Below are positions 22,457 to 34,034 of a stretch of 64,000 bases of DNA, piece by piece; position 1 is the stretch's first letter; every line of letters starts with the position of its first letter. Origin of the DNA: Diorhabda sublineata (lineage: Eukaryota; Arthropoda; Insecta; Coleoptera; Chrysomelidae). Under the pieces are notes generated by a model, which was given only the letters and a program-made list of their open reading frames with translations, made no database searches and had not been told where the DNA came from. Both the position numbers and the translations under genes were made by a program. The stretch covers positions 26,613,653-26,677,652 of the forward strand of contig NC_079478.1 in NCBI RefSeq assembly GCF_026230105.1, written 5' to 3'.

Positions 22457-23857
22457 CAACCTCACTATTTTTCATAGGCCTTTGGTCTTTAAGATCTCGT
22501 GAGTTCATATATGAGTCTCTTTGGTAATCTCCATAAATCGATTATTCTGTTAGGCATATTTTCTTTTAGTTGTCTAGTAAATTTCTTTATCATATTTAAT
22601 TCATGTATTCTCACCTTAACAAAGTTCTATTCGAGAAATAGAAATAGTTAATCAAATAAAAATATACAAGATTTAAAGAGTAAAAATACAGTGGATCTAT
22701 TAGGAAAAAATATGTCATGAAAATTCAAGAAAGGTGAGTACTAATGGACAAACAGCATTTGGTTAAATTACACAACTAACTGTTCCAGAAAATCCTACTA
22801 TCCTCACCTGGCACATATCTCATCGTCATCTCATCGTAGTACGAGAACTTAAAGCACATAAATTGCATTTTTACAAACTTACAGCTCTTCAGAAATGATT
22901 TGAAGATACTTTTGAGAGAAAACTGTGAAGAAATTATGAATAAATTAGACAGGAAAAATGTTTAACTAGAAAAAAGTAACGATGTTGGGCTGATAAGACT
23001 TCACGTTGGATTGTGAAAGGCTATTCCCAACTACTCGAAAAGTGAAAGTGTGAACAGGGATTGTCAAATTATAGGAGCAATTTTTTCTGAGTAAACTCTC
23101 AATGAAATGGGATCAGTTACTCATTTGATTAGATTGCTCATTTAACCTGCACACGTTAATGTTCCGTGAAGGAACATCTGGTTACAACAACTTGGTGCAC
23201 CACCCCATGACTATCCTTTTGTAATATTATACAGCAGATGGATATGTCGAAACTGATTTATTGAATCCAAGACCAAACCAATAAATGCTGGGAAGCTGAA
23301 AGCACGAATATGATTAATCTTACCTCAAGTTATCAAAACTAAGTCTGATCGTGTTCAGGGTATCTTCAAAAATCAATGAACAGATATATTATACTTAACT
23401 ACTGTTGTTCAATTTCAATAAAAAGCTGAATAATTCTTAAATGTCTGGGACAATTTGTTTTAATATTTTATATTATTTTTCAATGCAATGGAAACTTCTT
23501 CGAATCAATAAACACTATAAGAACGGCAATTTTAAGACAATAGTTGTATGTAAAACAGTCTTCTTTCTGGTACCAATTTTTTAATCCGAATTATATAAGC
23601 TTCATTGTATTTTCTTTATAGTTTGATGTGAATAAATTATTTTGAAAAGTTTATTCAATTTATTAGGCTTATAACTCATTCCAATGTTGTGTTTTTCGGA
23701 ATTGTACTTAATACTTTATTTCTTTGTATAAAACAAATCCATAATTTTCTAATTACGATACAAAATTGTGACATTACACACTAATCCTCTATACTATCAC
23801 AAATCTCATTTCAAATTGATTTTATTAAGAAAGTATCAAAATGAATCGTTCTATATT

Positions 23858-23903
23858 TCTATATTCAAAAGGATGTCGTTTCTATATTCAAAAGGATGTC
23901 GTT
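23858..23903. repeat. 23-bp tandem duplication
   Basis: Two identical adjacent copies of a 23-bp unit beginning TCTATATTCAAAAGGATG. Confidence 0.95.
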
Positions 23904-25329
23904 AGTTGCTCCACATTTGCAGATTTTTTTCTCAATTAGATGCATCTTGTATTAATTATTTATTTGAAATTTGGGTCAGCAATAGTTTGATAATTACTAG
24001 ATTATCTAGAAAGAAATTATTCGAAACCTGAACAGTAATCAGAACGATAACAATAATTTTTATGAGTGAAAGGAATTTATTCAAATTTGTTAGTCTTTAT
24101 AAAACTCTTAATAATTGAAAGTTACTTTTAATGCATTGAATATTCTTCAATTTAGTAGATATAAAAAAAATCGGTCAAAACTAATCATGAGGTGTTCATC
24201 CATATTTCTCTTATTACTATCTAGACTTTTATTCATCTATCGACTATTAAGAGGTACCTTGTTGTGGTCGGGAAACGAATTTATTTCTGGTTTAAATTTC
24301 AGTAACTATAATATAGATATAATAAATAACAACATCGGTGAGAAAAGTTCTAGTATTTAGTAACTGGACGACGTTATACAAGTACATTAAGTGCATTTTT
24401 TTCATAAAGAAATCCCGGGTTTCGAAGTTCACTCAATACAAGTAAATATCAAACACATAGGAAAACTACCGAGATACCAGGGGATTCAAGCAGGGTACCA
24501 AACGTGAACTAAGCTTTATTTGTGTGCAATCTAGTTATATTCTATATCTTTTTCAAATATTTCGCTATTATGAGTGTTCATTACTATTTGTGTCTATAGC
24601 AGGACATTGGATACCTGTAACCAATTTTCAAAAACCACTCCTGTGATGTCTTTATGATCCCCAGCTATATAATTCGAATTTTTGTTTAAAATATGATGCA
24701 TTCTATACATAACCGCCTTCGATTCCTGCTAGTGGTATTACGAAATGATTTTCTTTGACAGCATTTTTCACAATTTTTCACTCAACTATCTTGACTTTAC
24801 AACCATTCGAAAGACTGAAGTTTGTTCTCTTATGCAATATAATTTACTATCTTTGCTATATAACTTCAACTTTAGTGTAGCTCAATTATTTTTTAATTAT
24901 TTCTCACACGTTCTACTATATTCAGGATGATTGACAACTCCTTTCTTGGTACCTTAACAAATGGATATTTTATTAATTTTGGTCAAGTTTGCAAATCATA
25001 CGGCATAATAAAATTGGTGAATATTTTCCTTTTTCCAGATAATCAAATACATTGGGTTTGCAAGTGTACATCTGTATAATTAAATTCATATGTAATATAA
25101 TTTCCAATTTGTGCTATTTCAAGGCCGAAATTTGTTGAAAATATATTTCAGCAGACGTTCCGAAACACTTGTGGCACAGTACACATCAGTTTGAAAGTAC
25201 TAAACTATGATTTGAACTTAAATAATTTTCAAAAACATAGGCAGATACGATTGTGGTCAAATATAAACCGGAATTTTCCTATGAGAAATTCTATTATTAA
25301 CTTACAGAATTATTTTATAGTTTTTCTAG

Positions 25330-26100
25330 CCACCTCTCTGGAAGCTTAGAGATGTCATTTGCGTGAAAGTCTCTTGGCTCGTCATGTAACCATTCGCACA
25401 CGAAGGAGTCTACATCCGCATTGCTTTCAAATCGTAGTCTCCTAAGTGCCTATTTCAATAGACCAAATAAGTAATAATCACATGGTGCCAAATCGGGACT
25501 AACAGGAGGATGTACCAGAGTTTCCCCACCCAATACATTCAATAGTAAGCTGAGATTTATGCGGCCTGGCGTTGTCTTGTAGTAACAATGCTCTACGGAT
25601 TGGATAGTGAAGTGTTTCGATATGTAGACATGTTTCACCGTGCTTGTTACGAGATTACCTAATAACTTACACCTTCCTCGCTGATAGTGTAACCTTTGCT
25701 TTCACAGGCGTACCTTCGTCCCTCTTCCTCCAATTCATAGAGGTACGTTTACTGTCCAGAATATAGTGATGTATCCAAGTCTGTTGTGAATATTCGGTAC
25801 AGTAAATTTTCTTTTTCTTCTCCTACCGCTACAGAAGATTCGTGCAAAGTTCCCAGCGTATTCTACTCAAATACTACCTACTCTGATGCCCAATTTGTCA
25901 GCCCTATCGCAAACAGTACTGCGTCGGTCTCCAGAATGAATTAATCCACAGCGTTGATATTCTCATCAGTAACACCTTTCGACTTTTTCGGAAAGCGAAA
26001 CACTATTCAGTAAATTTCGCCAATTTTACATTATAATTAACCAAAAAACGAATATTGGTGTGTTGCACAACAGACACTAGTACAACACTAAAAAACGAGG
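25330..26100 (-). pseudogene. Degenerate mariner transposase
   Basis: Minus-strand remnant. The C-terminal core is clear at 25450-25638, with GGETLVHPPVSPDLAPCDYY and LFGLLK (third catalytic Asp), followed downstream by remains of the tail. Upstream, frame-broken segments match ITDENINAV-like and PVKAKVTLSARKV-like stretches. Many stops and shifts; the second catalytic motif is not cleanly readable. Confidence 0.78.
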
Positions 26101-26309
26101 TTACGCAATTCTGACTGTTCTTTACGTTCCGTTAAGGTCACTCATTCCATCCAGTGCAACCACGACACGACACCCCCGTATTATAAGTATTAATTATCGA
26201 ATATTGGATAACTACGCAATAAAATAGTAGAAGTTATAGGATAACCTACTTGGTCTCGTTATAATATCAGTGTTTAATGGTTTCTGGTTATAATCTACTA
26301 CTCAGAAAT

Positions 26310-26314
26310 AGCAA
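26310..26314 (+). repeat. 5-bp target site duplication, left copy
   Basis: AGCAA immediately before the left LTR, matching AGCAA at 31300-31304 after the right LTR. Confidence 0.9.
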
Positions 26315-26664
26315 TGTTGAGAATTGATCAATTGACAGCTGACCCGAACCCAACCCAACCTTGACCCTATCCAACTTCACACTATACTTTTTTTTATATA
26401 GAGTCAAAGTTGGTAATTATGTATTCTAATGTATTCTGATTTTATTAAATTAGTAGGCGATAAGCACCTTTTGACAGTTTCATGTAATAGTGACACAAGC
26501 GAAAATAAAGGCGAAAGAAAAAAACGTGCTCCGAAATTGTTATTCCGTTATTATTATTATTTGAACGCACTTTGAAATCCTGTTCAATAAATCGAACATT
26601 GATCAAGATTGTACTCAATTTATTTGCAACTACAAACCCAAAACCCACTGTAAATTAAACAACA
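26315..26664 (+). repeat. Left LTR of the copia element
   Basis: 350 bp, TGTTGAGAATTG...AACAACA. It contains a TATATA promoter box and an AATAAA. It differs from the right LTR by four substitutions and three small indels. Confidence 0.95.
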
Positions 26665-26678
26665 GGTTATGGGCCCAG
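26665..26678 (+). promoter_or_regulatory. Primer binding site, initiator tRNA-Met half-tRNA
   Basis: GGTTATGGGCCCAG directly abuts the left LTR. It is complementary to the anticodon stem-loop (CTGGGCCCATAACC) of eukaryotic initiator tRNA-Met, not to its 3' end. Copia-type elements are known to use such a cleaved half-tRNA. Confidence 0.9.
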
Positions 26679-26908
26679 GGTAGCTGTAAAAGGGTTTTGT
26701 TGTAAATAAAGCCAGGAAAGCGACGGTGAAGTCCAGAAAGCAGTTCAAAACGTCAGAACCGGCACGCAGTCAGGCGACCACATCCGGCTTGCACAGCAAG
26801 TCAACGTTGAACAACGCACACGCAAGTCGTTTTAAGTCAGAAAATCGCCACGAAAGATTGTAAATTCATTTTGTTTATTTAAAAAAAATTGTAGAATTTA
26901 AATGCAAA

Positions 26909-28023
26909 ATGGATACTGTAAAATCTCAGTTGGAGATGTTAAGTGAAGATAGTCAGGATGTCAATTTTATTTCTTGACGATTTAAATTAAACCTAGCACC
27001 TTAAGAACAAAGGCCTGTTTGAGATTGTATCAGGCAAGAAAGTCAGACCAGCAGATGCTGCGTCAGATGCAACTGTTTCAGCTTGGACAAAGAAAGATGT
27101 CGAAGCTCAAACACTGATAGGTTTAAATGTGAACAGTAAGATAGCCAATTGCTAATTGTAAAACTTCCAAAGACATGATAGACAAATTAGTTAGTTTATA
27201 TGGTACAAAGACTGATGTAACTTTAGAAACGACCCGAATCAAATTCTTTACCTTTGAGTATGATGAGAGCAAGTCAGCAATAGAGAACTGTATGGAGATC
27301 ATGGACTTGTCAGAGGAATTGTCAACTGAAAATGATCCAATGAGGGAAAGTTGGGTCATGACGAGGATTTTGAGTGTCTTACCGCCAAAACTGGCACATT
27401 TCAGAACTGCGTGGAACAACGTGACGGGACATGCAAAGAACTTGGACACACTCATCGAACGTCTGAGACTTGAGGATGAGCAGCTTAGAGAACCAACGAT
27501 AAACGTAGAGGGCAGTACCAGCAACGCTCTCATGGCAAAACGTGGAAAACAAGAGCAGTCGTCGAGCAAGCAGGACAAGTCACAGTTCACATGTTACCAA
27601 TGTGGGAAGCCAGGTCACGTGATCAAGGAGTGCAGAGGAAAGGCATGTCAGAAGTACATTGAGTATTGTAAGAAGAAATACTCATGTAACAATTGTAAGC
27701 AGAAAGGTCACTTCGCAAAGGATTGTCCATCCCGAGAAGAAGGAAATAAGTCAGCAAATGGAAAACCCAAGAAGGCATTTTTGACCACAGCTCTCTCGAC
27801 AGTGGACAACGACATCTCGCAGGATAGGGCAACTTCATGGTATCAAGACAGTGGAGCCAGTCAACACATGACGTCTCATCGAGAATGGTTTATACAGCTT
27901 GTCGAGCTGGACGAGCCAATCCCAATTGTGATCGGAGATTCAACTAGGCTAGATGGCGTTGCAGTTGGGAGCATTGAGATGGAGGCTTTTGATGGTGATG
28001 TCCAGTGGTACTTGAAGATGTGA
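26909..28023 (+). pseudogene. Copia gag and protease region, broken
   Basis: The start MDTVKSQLEMLSED at 26909 soon meets stops near 26976 and 27002. The next segment (VSAWTKKDVEAQTLIGLN) is in another frame, and the remaining stretch 27175-28023 is open. The open part has two nucleocapsid zinc knuckles (CYQCGKPGHVIKEC at 27592-27633 and CNNCKQKGHFAKDC at 27684-27725) and the protease active site WYQDSGASQHM (Asp at 27847). The frame ends at a stop at 28021, where the next pol segment continues in another frame. The early gag damage looks like a deletion plus point changes. Confidence 0.9.
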
Positions 28024-29432
28024 TCTATGTACCAAATCTCAACTTCAATCTTTTCTCAGTCAGTCAGATGTTAGACAAGGGACATGTACAGAAGGCAGAT
28101 GAAAACGAGTCGACATTCCATTGTAAGAAAAGCAACGAGGTTGTGGCAGTAGCAAGGCGCAAAGGAAATTTATACAAAATGATGCTCAGAAGAGAAGGAC
28201 AGGAAGAAGAGGCAAGTTTGATAGTTCAGTCGATCAAAGTATGGCATGAAAGACTCGCCCATCAAAACGTGAAGTATGTGAGGGACATACTGAAAAGGAA
28301 AGGGATCAAGTATGTTGATGACTGGAATAATTATGTGTGCACAGGGTGCGCATATGGCAAGCAACATCGATCTGCACATCCGAACAATACCAAGACAGCC
28401 CAGCAGCCGTTAGATCTTGTTCATGTCGACACTGGAGAGATGAACATCCCATCTCTGGGAGGAGCAAAGTATTGGCTCATGTTGAAGGACGACTCCACTC
28501 ACTACCGAAGCTGTTATTTCATGAAGACGAAAAGTGAGGCCCCTGAGAAGATTGCAAGCTACCTGAGACTTGTAGAAAATCAACTAGGAAGGAGAGTGAA
28601 GAGCCAGAGATCGGACAACGGCACGGAACTGAAGAATGCAAAAACGAAAGAACTCATGGACAAGTTGGGAATCTTTCACACCTTTACGAATGTACACACG
28701 CCAGAGCAAAATGGAAGGGTTGAAAGAGAAATGAGAACTATTATCGAAGCAGCCAGGGCAGCGATACATGAAGATGGATTGAACGAGAAACTATGGGCAG
28801 AGGCAATGAACCACGTGATCTTCACGATCAACCAGACAGGAACCAGCAACGTACCAGGAAAGAATCCAGCAGAATTGTGGTTTGGAAGGAAAATGAAGAT
28901 TGAGAAACTGCGACCTTTTGGCTGTGAATGTTATGTGCTGACCCAAGCACAAAAGAGAGGCAAAATAAATAGAAAATCAGAAAAGGGAATTTTGGTTGAC
29001 TATGACATTGATTCGCCCTGTTACAGGATTTACATGAAAGAGAAAAGAGAGGTCATTACTTCAGACAATGTAATCTTCGACGAAGAGAGGATACGACAGA
29101 GGCAAGGCACTGAAGTTGAGACATCGGCAACAGAGGGTACACTTGAGAAGAAAGAAAAAAGAAAAAAGAAAAAAGAAAAAAGAAAAAAGAAAAAAGAAAG
29201 AAGAAAGAAGAAAGAAGAAAGAAGAAAGAAGAAAGAAGAAAGAAGAAAGAAGAAAGAAGAAAGAAGAAAGAAGAAAGCAGCAGTGAGTCAGACGAAGAAG
29301 AAGACAACTGGACGACTGGAGAAAGTGCTGAAGAGGAAAGTGAGAACGAAAGTGGGACACAACCGCCAGAAGAAGAGCCAGGAAGGAGAAGTTTGCGAGT
29401 TCGTCGAACTTTGCAACCACCACCGAGATTGA
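28005..29432 (+). pseudogene. Copia integrase region, frame-shifted
   Basis: Overlaps the protease frame by 19 bp in a different frame. It carries the protease-integrase linker (VIYVPNLNFNLFSVSQ), the HHCC zinc-binding domain (WHERLAHQNVKYV ... CTGCAYGKQH) and the DDE catalytic core: LVHVDTGEM, SQRSDNGTEL, and NVHTPEQNGRVEREM with the Glu. After about 29145 the frame runs through a Lys/Arg/Glu artefact encoded by a GAAAGAA repeat and ends in the wrong frame at 29432. Confidence 0.92.
29145..29276 (+). repeat. Heptanucleotide purine repeat inside copia pol
   Basis: Runs of GAAAAAA followed by many GAAAGAA units, about 130 bp, in the linker between integrase and reverse transcriptase. A 7-bp unit shifts the frame with each copy gained or lost, and the frame is restored only every third unit. 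Confidence 0.93.
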
Positions 29433-30142
29433 AAGACTATGTACTTAATAACAGACATGGAGGAATGAGCGCAAAAGTAGCCATGATTGGTGAAGCTGAA
29501 GACATTCCGGTGAGTCAGGCACTTAAAGATGAAAAGTGGAGAAAAGCAATGCAGGAGGAGTACGACTCGCTAATGGAAATGAAAACTTGGAAACTGGTGG
29601 ACTGCCCTGAAGGAGTGAAACCTATCACATGTCGGTGGGTACTTCGAGAGAAAGCAGATGGAAGATACAAGGCCAGACTCGTAGCCAGAAGATTTGAACA
29701 GAAGGAAGGAGTGGACTACAAGGAACCATTCAGCCCAGTAGCCCGCCATGCATCGATTCGACTACTACTAAGTCACGCAGCGTCAGAGAAAATGAAGTTG
29801 GTATCGTTCGATGTGAAAACGGCATTCTTGTATGGAAATCTGGAACAAGTCATCTACATGAATCAGCCTAAAGGATCAGGTAAAGTTTGCAGGTTGGATA
29901 AGAGCCTTTACGGTCTCAAGCAAGCCCCAAAGATGTGGAACGAGAGAGTCACTACACACTTTGTAAAGAAAGTTGGCCTGATCAACGCAGATGACGACCC
30001 GTGTATTTACTACACCAAGGACAAGAGCATTATGCTCTTACTCTTCGTGGATGATGGACTGATAATTGGGAAATATGAAAAGAGAATATACAGACTTTTG
30101 AAGGACAGGCTTGGGCATGGAAATCAAGGTCGACAAAGATGA
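29393..30142 (+). pseudogene. Copia reverse transcriptase region
   Basis: RVT_2-type reverse transcriptase. It begins after the usual acidic linker (readable upstream in this frame, interrupted by the heptamer repeat) with LQPPPRLKDYVLNNR, then EYDSLMEMKTWKLVD, the RYKARLVARRF motif, the first catalytic Asp in VSFDVKTAFLYGNL, KSLYGLKQAPKMW, and the active-site motif LLLFVDDGLIIG. The frame is lost near 30115, just before the RNase H connection. Confidence 0.93.
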
Positions 30143-30956
30143 AATCTTCGTGAATCAGCCTCGGTACACGGAGAAAATCTTGAGGAGGATGCAACTCGAA
30201 CAGTGCAACCCAGCATCCACACCAATTGAGCAAGGAATGATCACCAAGAAAACAGATTTCAAGAACGACGAGGCACTACCGGCGAAGAACAACTATCGCG
30301 AGGCGATAGGGAGTTTGTTGTACCTCGCTACAATATCTCGACCAGACATCAGTTTCGCCGTGAACTACCTCAGTAGATTCTGCAACAATCCCATGAAAAG
30401 CCATCAGGCGATGGTGAAACGTGTATTCCAGTACTTGAGAGGGACAGTGACAGCAGGAATCTACTTCAGAGGAGGCAAAGAACTCGTAGCATACACCGAT
30501 TTTGACTTCGGAGGAGACCCTGAGACAGGAAAGTCGACAAGTGGAGTATTGGTGATGAGAGGAGGACCAGTAGTCTGGTACTCACAGAAGCAGCATTTGG
30601 TAGCGACTTCAACCGCAGAAGCCGAGTACCGAGCCGCAGTGTCTGCGATTGGAGATGTGTGCTGGATCAAGAGACTCGCACTGGAACTTGGTATCCTGGA
30701 AAGTGATCAGCCGATCACTCTGAAAATCGACAACATGTCAGCGATTCACATGTTACAGAATGCACACGAAGGAAAGACAACCAGAGGCAAGAGACACATT
30801 GAGATACCACGAAAACACATTCAGCAACACGTCGGCAACACTGTGACACTGCAACACGTCGAGAGCAGCAAACAGATTGCAGACATTTTCACAAAAGCAC
30901 TCAACAGAAAAGTTTTTGAGACACTTCGCTGTAAATTGATCAAGGAGGAGTGTTGA
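30111..30956 (+). pseudogene. Copia RNase H region and C-terminus
   Basis: Continues pol in a new frame: KDEIFVNQPRYTEKILRRM, the SLLYLATISRPDISFAVNYL motif, then RNase H with AYTDFDFGGD (usual form YTDADWAGD), STAEAEYRA and KIDNMSAI. The last codon and stop overlap the first six bases of the right LTR. The frame is intact over this stretch. Confidence 0.93.
30942..30950 (+). promoter_or_regulatory. Polypurine tract of the copia element
   Basis: AAGGAGGAG immediately precedes the right LTR and would prime plus-strand synthesis. Confidence 0.85.
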
Positions 30957-31299
30957 GAATTGATCAATTGACAGCTGACCCGAACCCAACCCAACCTTGA
31001 CCCTTATCCAACTTCACACTATACTTTTGTTTTATATAGAGTCAAAGTTGGTAATTATGTATTCTAATGTATTCTGATTTTATTAAATTAGTAGGCGATA
31101 AGCACCTTTTGACAGTTTCATGTAATAGTGACACAAGCGAAAAGAAAGGCGAAAGAAAAACGTGCTCCGAAATTGTTATTCCGTTATTATTGTTATTTGA
31201 ACGCACTTTGAAATCCTGTTCAATAAATCGAACATTGATCAAGATTGGACTCAATTTATTTGCAACTACAAACCCAAAACCCACTGTAAATTAACAACA
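30951..31299 (+). repeat. Right LTR of the copia element
   Basis: 349 bp, about 99 percent identical to the left LTR in substitutions, and followed by AGCAA at 31300-31304. Confidence 0.95.
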
Positions 31300-31304
31300 A
31301 GCAA

Positions 31305-31879
31305 TACAAGCAATCATTAAAATGATCTTCAGGCGCCATTAAGATATTGGAAATATCGAAATCTAATCTGAGGCCTTATTAAGATTAACAAACCTTATGA
31401 CTTTTATAATTTTTTGATAATCAGTTCAATAATTGCAGCTTCTCCATGGCAAACTCAAGTTTCAGAAGGCATCAATAGATTTTAACCAACTTTTTCTGAA
31501 TGAAACAAGATTAAGGTCGTTTTTCGAAGCGGAAGATAGAAGCGTAGGCTCATGTGATGTTTATATGGCCATAATAACGTGAAACGAATGATTGATGACT
31601 GAAAACAAACGTTTATTTTAGACAATATGATATAGGCAAAAATTAAAAAAAAATAGAGGACATGTCGTCATAGTCGTAATCTATATATCGAGATGTCCAG
31701 GGCAATAGGAAAAAGTTATATTTATATGGATTTGTGAAATCTAAACAGAAAAAAATTTGGAGATAATATTTTCTATAGCTTTTGGAGAAAATTCCAATTG
31801 TTTAGTTTAATGAAAATTCTAAAAAGTGAATATTCTTTTACCGTATTCTGAAATAAGGAATGGTCCAAGAAGTACCTGG
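31305..31879. other. AT-rich intergenic DNA, nothing recognised
   Basis: No supported feature between the copia element and the next mariner remnant. Confidence 0.5.
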
Positions 31880-32745
31880 CTTGACCTAGAGATGATATGT
31901 GATACAATAACTTTATTTAGAAGCTCAACCAATATAAAAGCTGAACTAGATTCTACTATGGGTGAGACTGTTCCTTGGCTATCAACAGTATCGCAGTGGT
32001 CGACCAAATAAAGTAACGACGTGAAGAGATTCCACAAAACGGTACTAGATGATCGTCTACTGGTCGCACATTAACTGGAAATTTGGACATGAGAAAGTTG
32101 TGCGCAAGATGGGTACCGTGTGTGTTTACAATGGAAAAAAAACAGCGTACTGAAGATGTTTCCATCGAGTATTTGGTAATGTTTCACTGAAATAATGCCA
32201 AGTCTTTGCGTCGTTTCATGAACATGGATCCATCACTTCACATCCGAAACAAAAGAATGATCAAAACAATGGACTGAAAAGGGAAAACCATCTCCAAAGA
32301 AGGCAAAGACCGTTCCATCTGCGTCAGTTTTTTGAGATGTGCATGGGATAATTTCCATTGACTATTTTGAACAAAGGAAAACTATTGCAACGTTTGAACA
32401 AAGAAATCGAGCGAAAAACAGGTACATTTGGCTAAGAAGAAAGTGATGTTTCATCAAGACAATGCACTAGCTCACACATCTGTTATTGCATTGGCTAGAA
32501 TGGAAGTTTGAAATGCTACTTTATGCATCCTATTCTCCAAATTCCAACCACTCGGATTATTTTTTGTTCTCAGAATTGGAAAAATGGTTAGGTATTTAGA
32601 GATTTTCCAACAATGAAGAGGTGATAACGGCAGTTAATAGTTATTTTGAATAGCTTGAAGAATCTTATTATAAAAAGGGTATCAAACTTATTGAACATCA
32701 CTGGGAAAAGTGTATGGACTTAAAAGGAGAAATAAAGGGACATTA
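31880..32745 (+). pseudogene. Degenerate mariner transposase, nearly full length
   Basis: Plus strand, many shifts and stops. Readable in order: STNIKAELDSTMGETVPWLS, HKTVLDDRLL, NLDMRKLCARWVPCVF, a broken first-Asp region near 32215-32260, AWDNFH (normally FWDAHGI-like), LAKKKVMFHQDNALAHTSVI (second Asp), and LGLFFVL-like remains of the third-Asp region followed by a tail ending near 32745. Domain order is complete, so this is a full-length dead copy. Its ends were not resolved. Confidence 0.85.
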
Positions 32746-33377
32746 TGCAATTTGAGTTCCACTTTATTTGTACCCTTGTTCCTCAAAATTCCACATGTAT
32801 TCTTTATAAATTTATAATCGCAGATTCTCTTATACTAAAACTAATGAGAACTAATTTAACATTCAAATCAGATAATGAAAATAATAAATCTGAGTTGACC
32901 AATTAAATGATTAATTGAAGTTAGAAGTATTTTTCCAGCTTTACACGGTAGCATAAACACACTTTTATAATTTTATATTAAAATCAAATAATAGAAATAA
33001 ATATTAGTCAAAGAAAATAGTTCCAAAAATGCAAGTTCTGTGTAAATTGTGGAATGTTCAATATTAATTGAAGTGTCCGACATTTTTCGAAAAATCAACC
33101 CTGTAGGTAGATAGACAGCATTTTACAGAGAGATGATATTAGATCCATATGATGCTAGCATCCAAAAGACACTTATATGATAAAGTCTACAGTTCTTGTT
33201 TTATTATTTTGTGTGTTATAGCATTTTGAGTAAAGCAATTCTTGTCGGGAATTTCGTATGTTATCAAAGCATTGCTTTTTGCCAAAAAGGATATATCTTG
33301 ATAAACATGACAAACAAGAATTGAGCCTTCTGATGAGTTTTAGGAGTTTTTCAATCTTAATAAATATATACATACAT
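32746..33377. other. AT-rich intergenic DNA, nothing recognised
   Basis: No supported feature. Confidence 0.5.
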
Positions 33378-33800
33378 CGGAATCAAATCAATATCCAGCC
33401 GAGTCGACTGCGCGTGAGGGACTGCTTCCATAGTATGGAAAGAAGCAAATGTCGGCTCGCAAGATTATGGCATCACTATTTTGGAATGTGCATGGTATTA
33501 TATTAATCGATCACCTTAAATATGGACAAACCATGAGCAGCAACTATCACGTAGTGTTTGTAGGGCGAAATCGAGACAAAACCGCTCCATTTGAAGAGGT
33601 GTTGTTTCACCAAGAAAATGCACCGTTTCATAAATCAATATAAACGGTAAAATTGCTTTAGTTTGGTTTCTAAATGCTGCTGCATAAATTGTATTCGAAT
33701 TGTCAATATCTGGTCCCAAGAGACATTTTCTTCTACTAATATTTAGAAGGATGCTTGCTGCACATAAATTTTCCGCCGATGAAGAACCCTTCTTTTGCGG
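33378..33800 (+). pseudogene. Mariner transposase fragment, catalytic half
   Basis: Plus strand: RKIMASLFWNVHGIILIDHL at about 33455-33515, then EEVLFHQENAPFHKSI, where the second catalytic Asp is Glu, then a frame-broken third-Asp region and RRMLAAHKFSADEE near the end. The helix-turn-helix half is absent. Confidence 0.82.
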
Positions 33801-34034
33801 CTAAAGACAAGTTGTCTCGAATACAACTTTATTGAATTATGAAATTCAAATTCTTTACGCTCACATACGAACTTAGTCCCTGTTAACTAATTCACATGAA
33901 CTGCTTTTTTCATATTGTTCAATTTCTGTTTCTACACAATTCATATTTGATCACTTTGATTTCGAATAAAGTAACAATAGGACAGACAAAAGCTTTGCAT
34001 TTAAACAATATTTATTCACTCTCTCACCCAATTG

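Larger units (their letters stand above)
20961..25329. other. Long AT-rich intergenic stretch
   Basis: About 4.4 kb without a supported gene. It contains a (TA)n tract and a 23-bp tandem duplication, listed separately. Small open frames at 24115-24360 and 24745-24930 look like chance. Confidence 0.5.
26315..31299 (+). mobile_element. Ty1/copia LTR retrotransposon, complete but frame-broken
   Basis: A 4985-bp element bounded by two near-identical LTRs (TG...CA ends) and an AGCAA duplication. Between them, in copia order, are gag with two CCHC knuckles, aspartic protease (DSGAS), integrase, reverse transcriptase (FVDD) and RNase H. The primer site pairs with the anticodon arm of initiator tRNA-Met, as in Drosophila copia, and a purine tract precedes the right LTR. 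The coding region is broken by a stop and shift in early gag, a shift near 28005, a heptamer repeat near 29150-29276, and a shift near 30115. As read, it cannot make a full polyprotein. Confidence 0.97.

Noticed and set aside
26665..26680. Possible tRNA-Met gene fragment
   Set aside because: Only the anticodon-arm complement is present and it abuts the LTR, so it is a primer binding site.
28005..28023. Programmed frameshift between copia gag-protease and integrase
   Set aside because: No recognisable slippery site or structure, other breaks exist, and copia elements normally use one frame.
29056..29423. Ser/Phe/Leu-rich minus-strand frames resembling a membrane protein
   Set aside because: Antisense of the GAAAGAA repeat in copia pol; low-complexity artefact.
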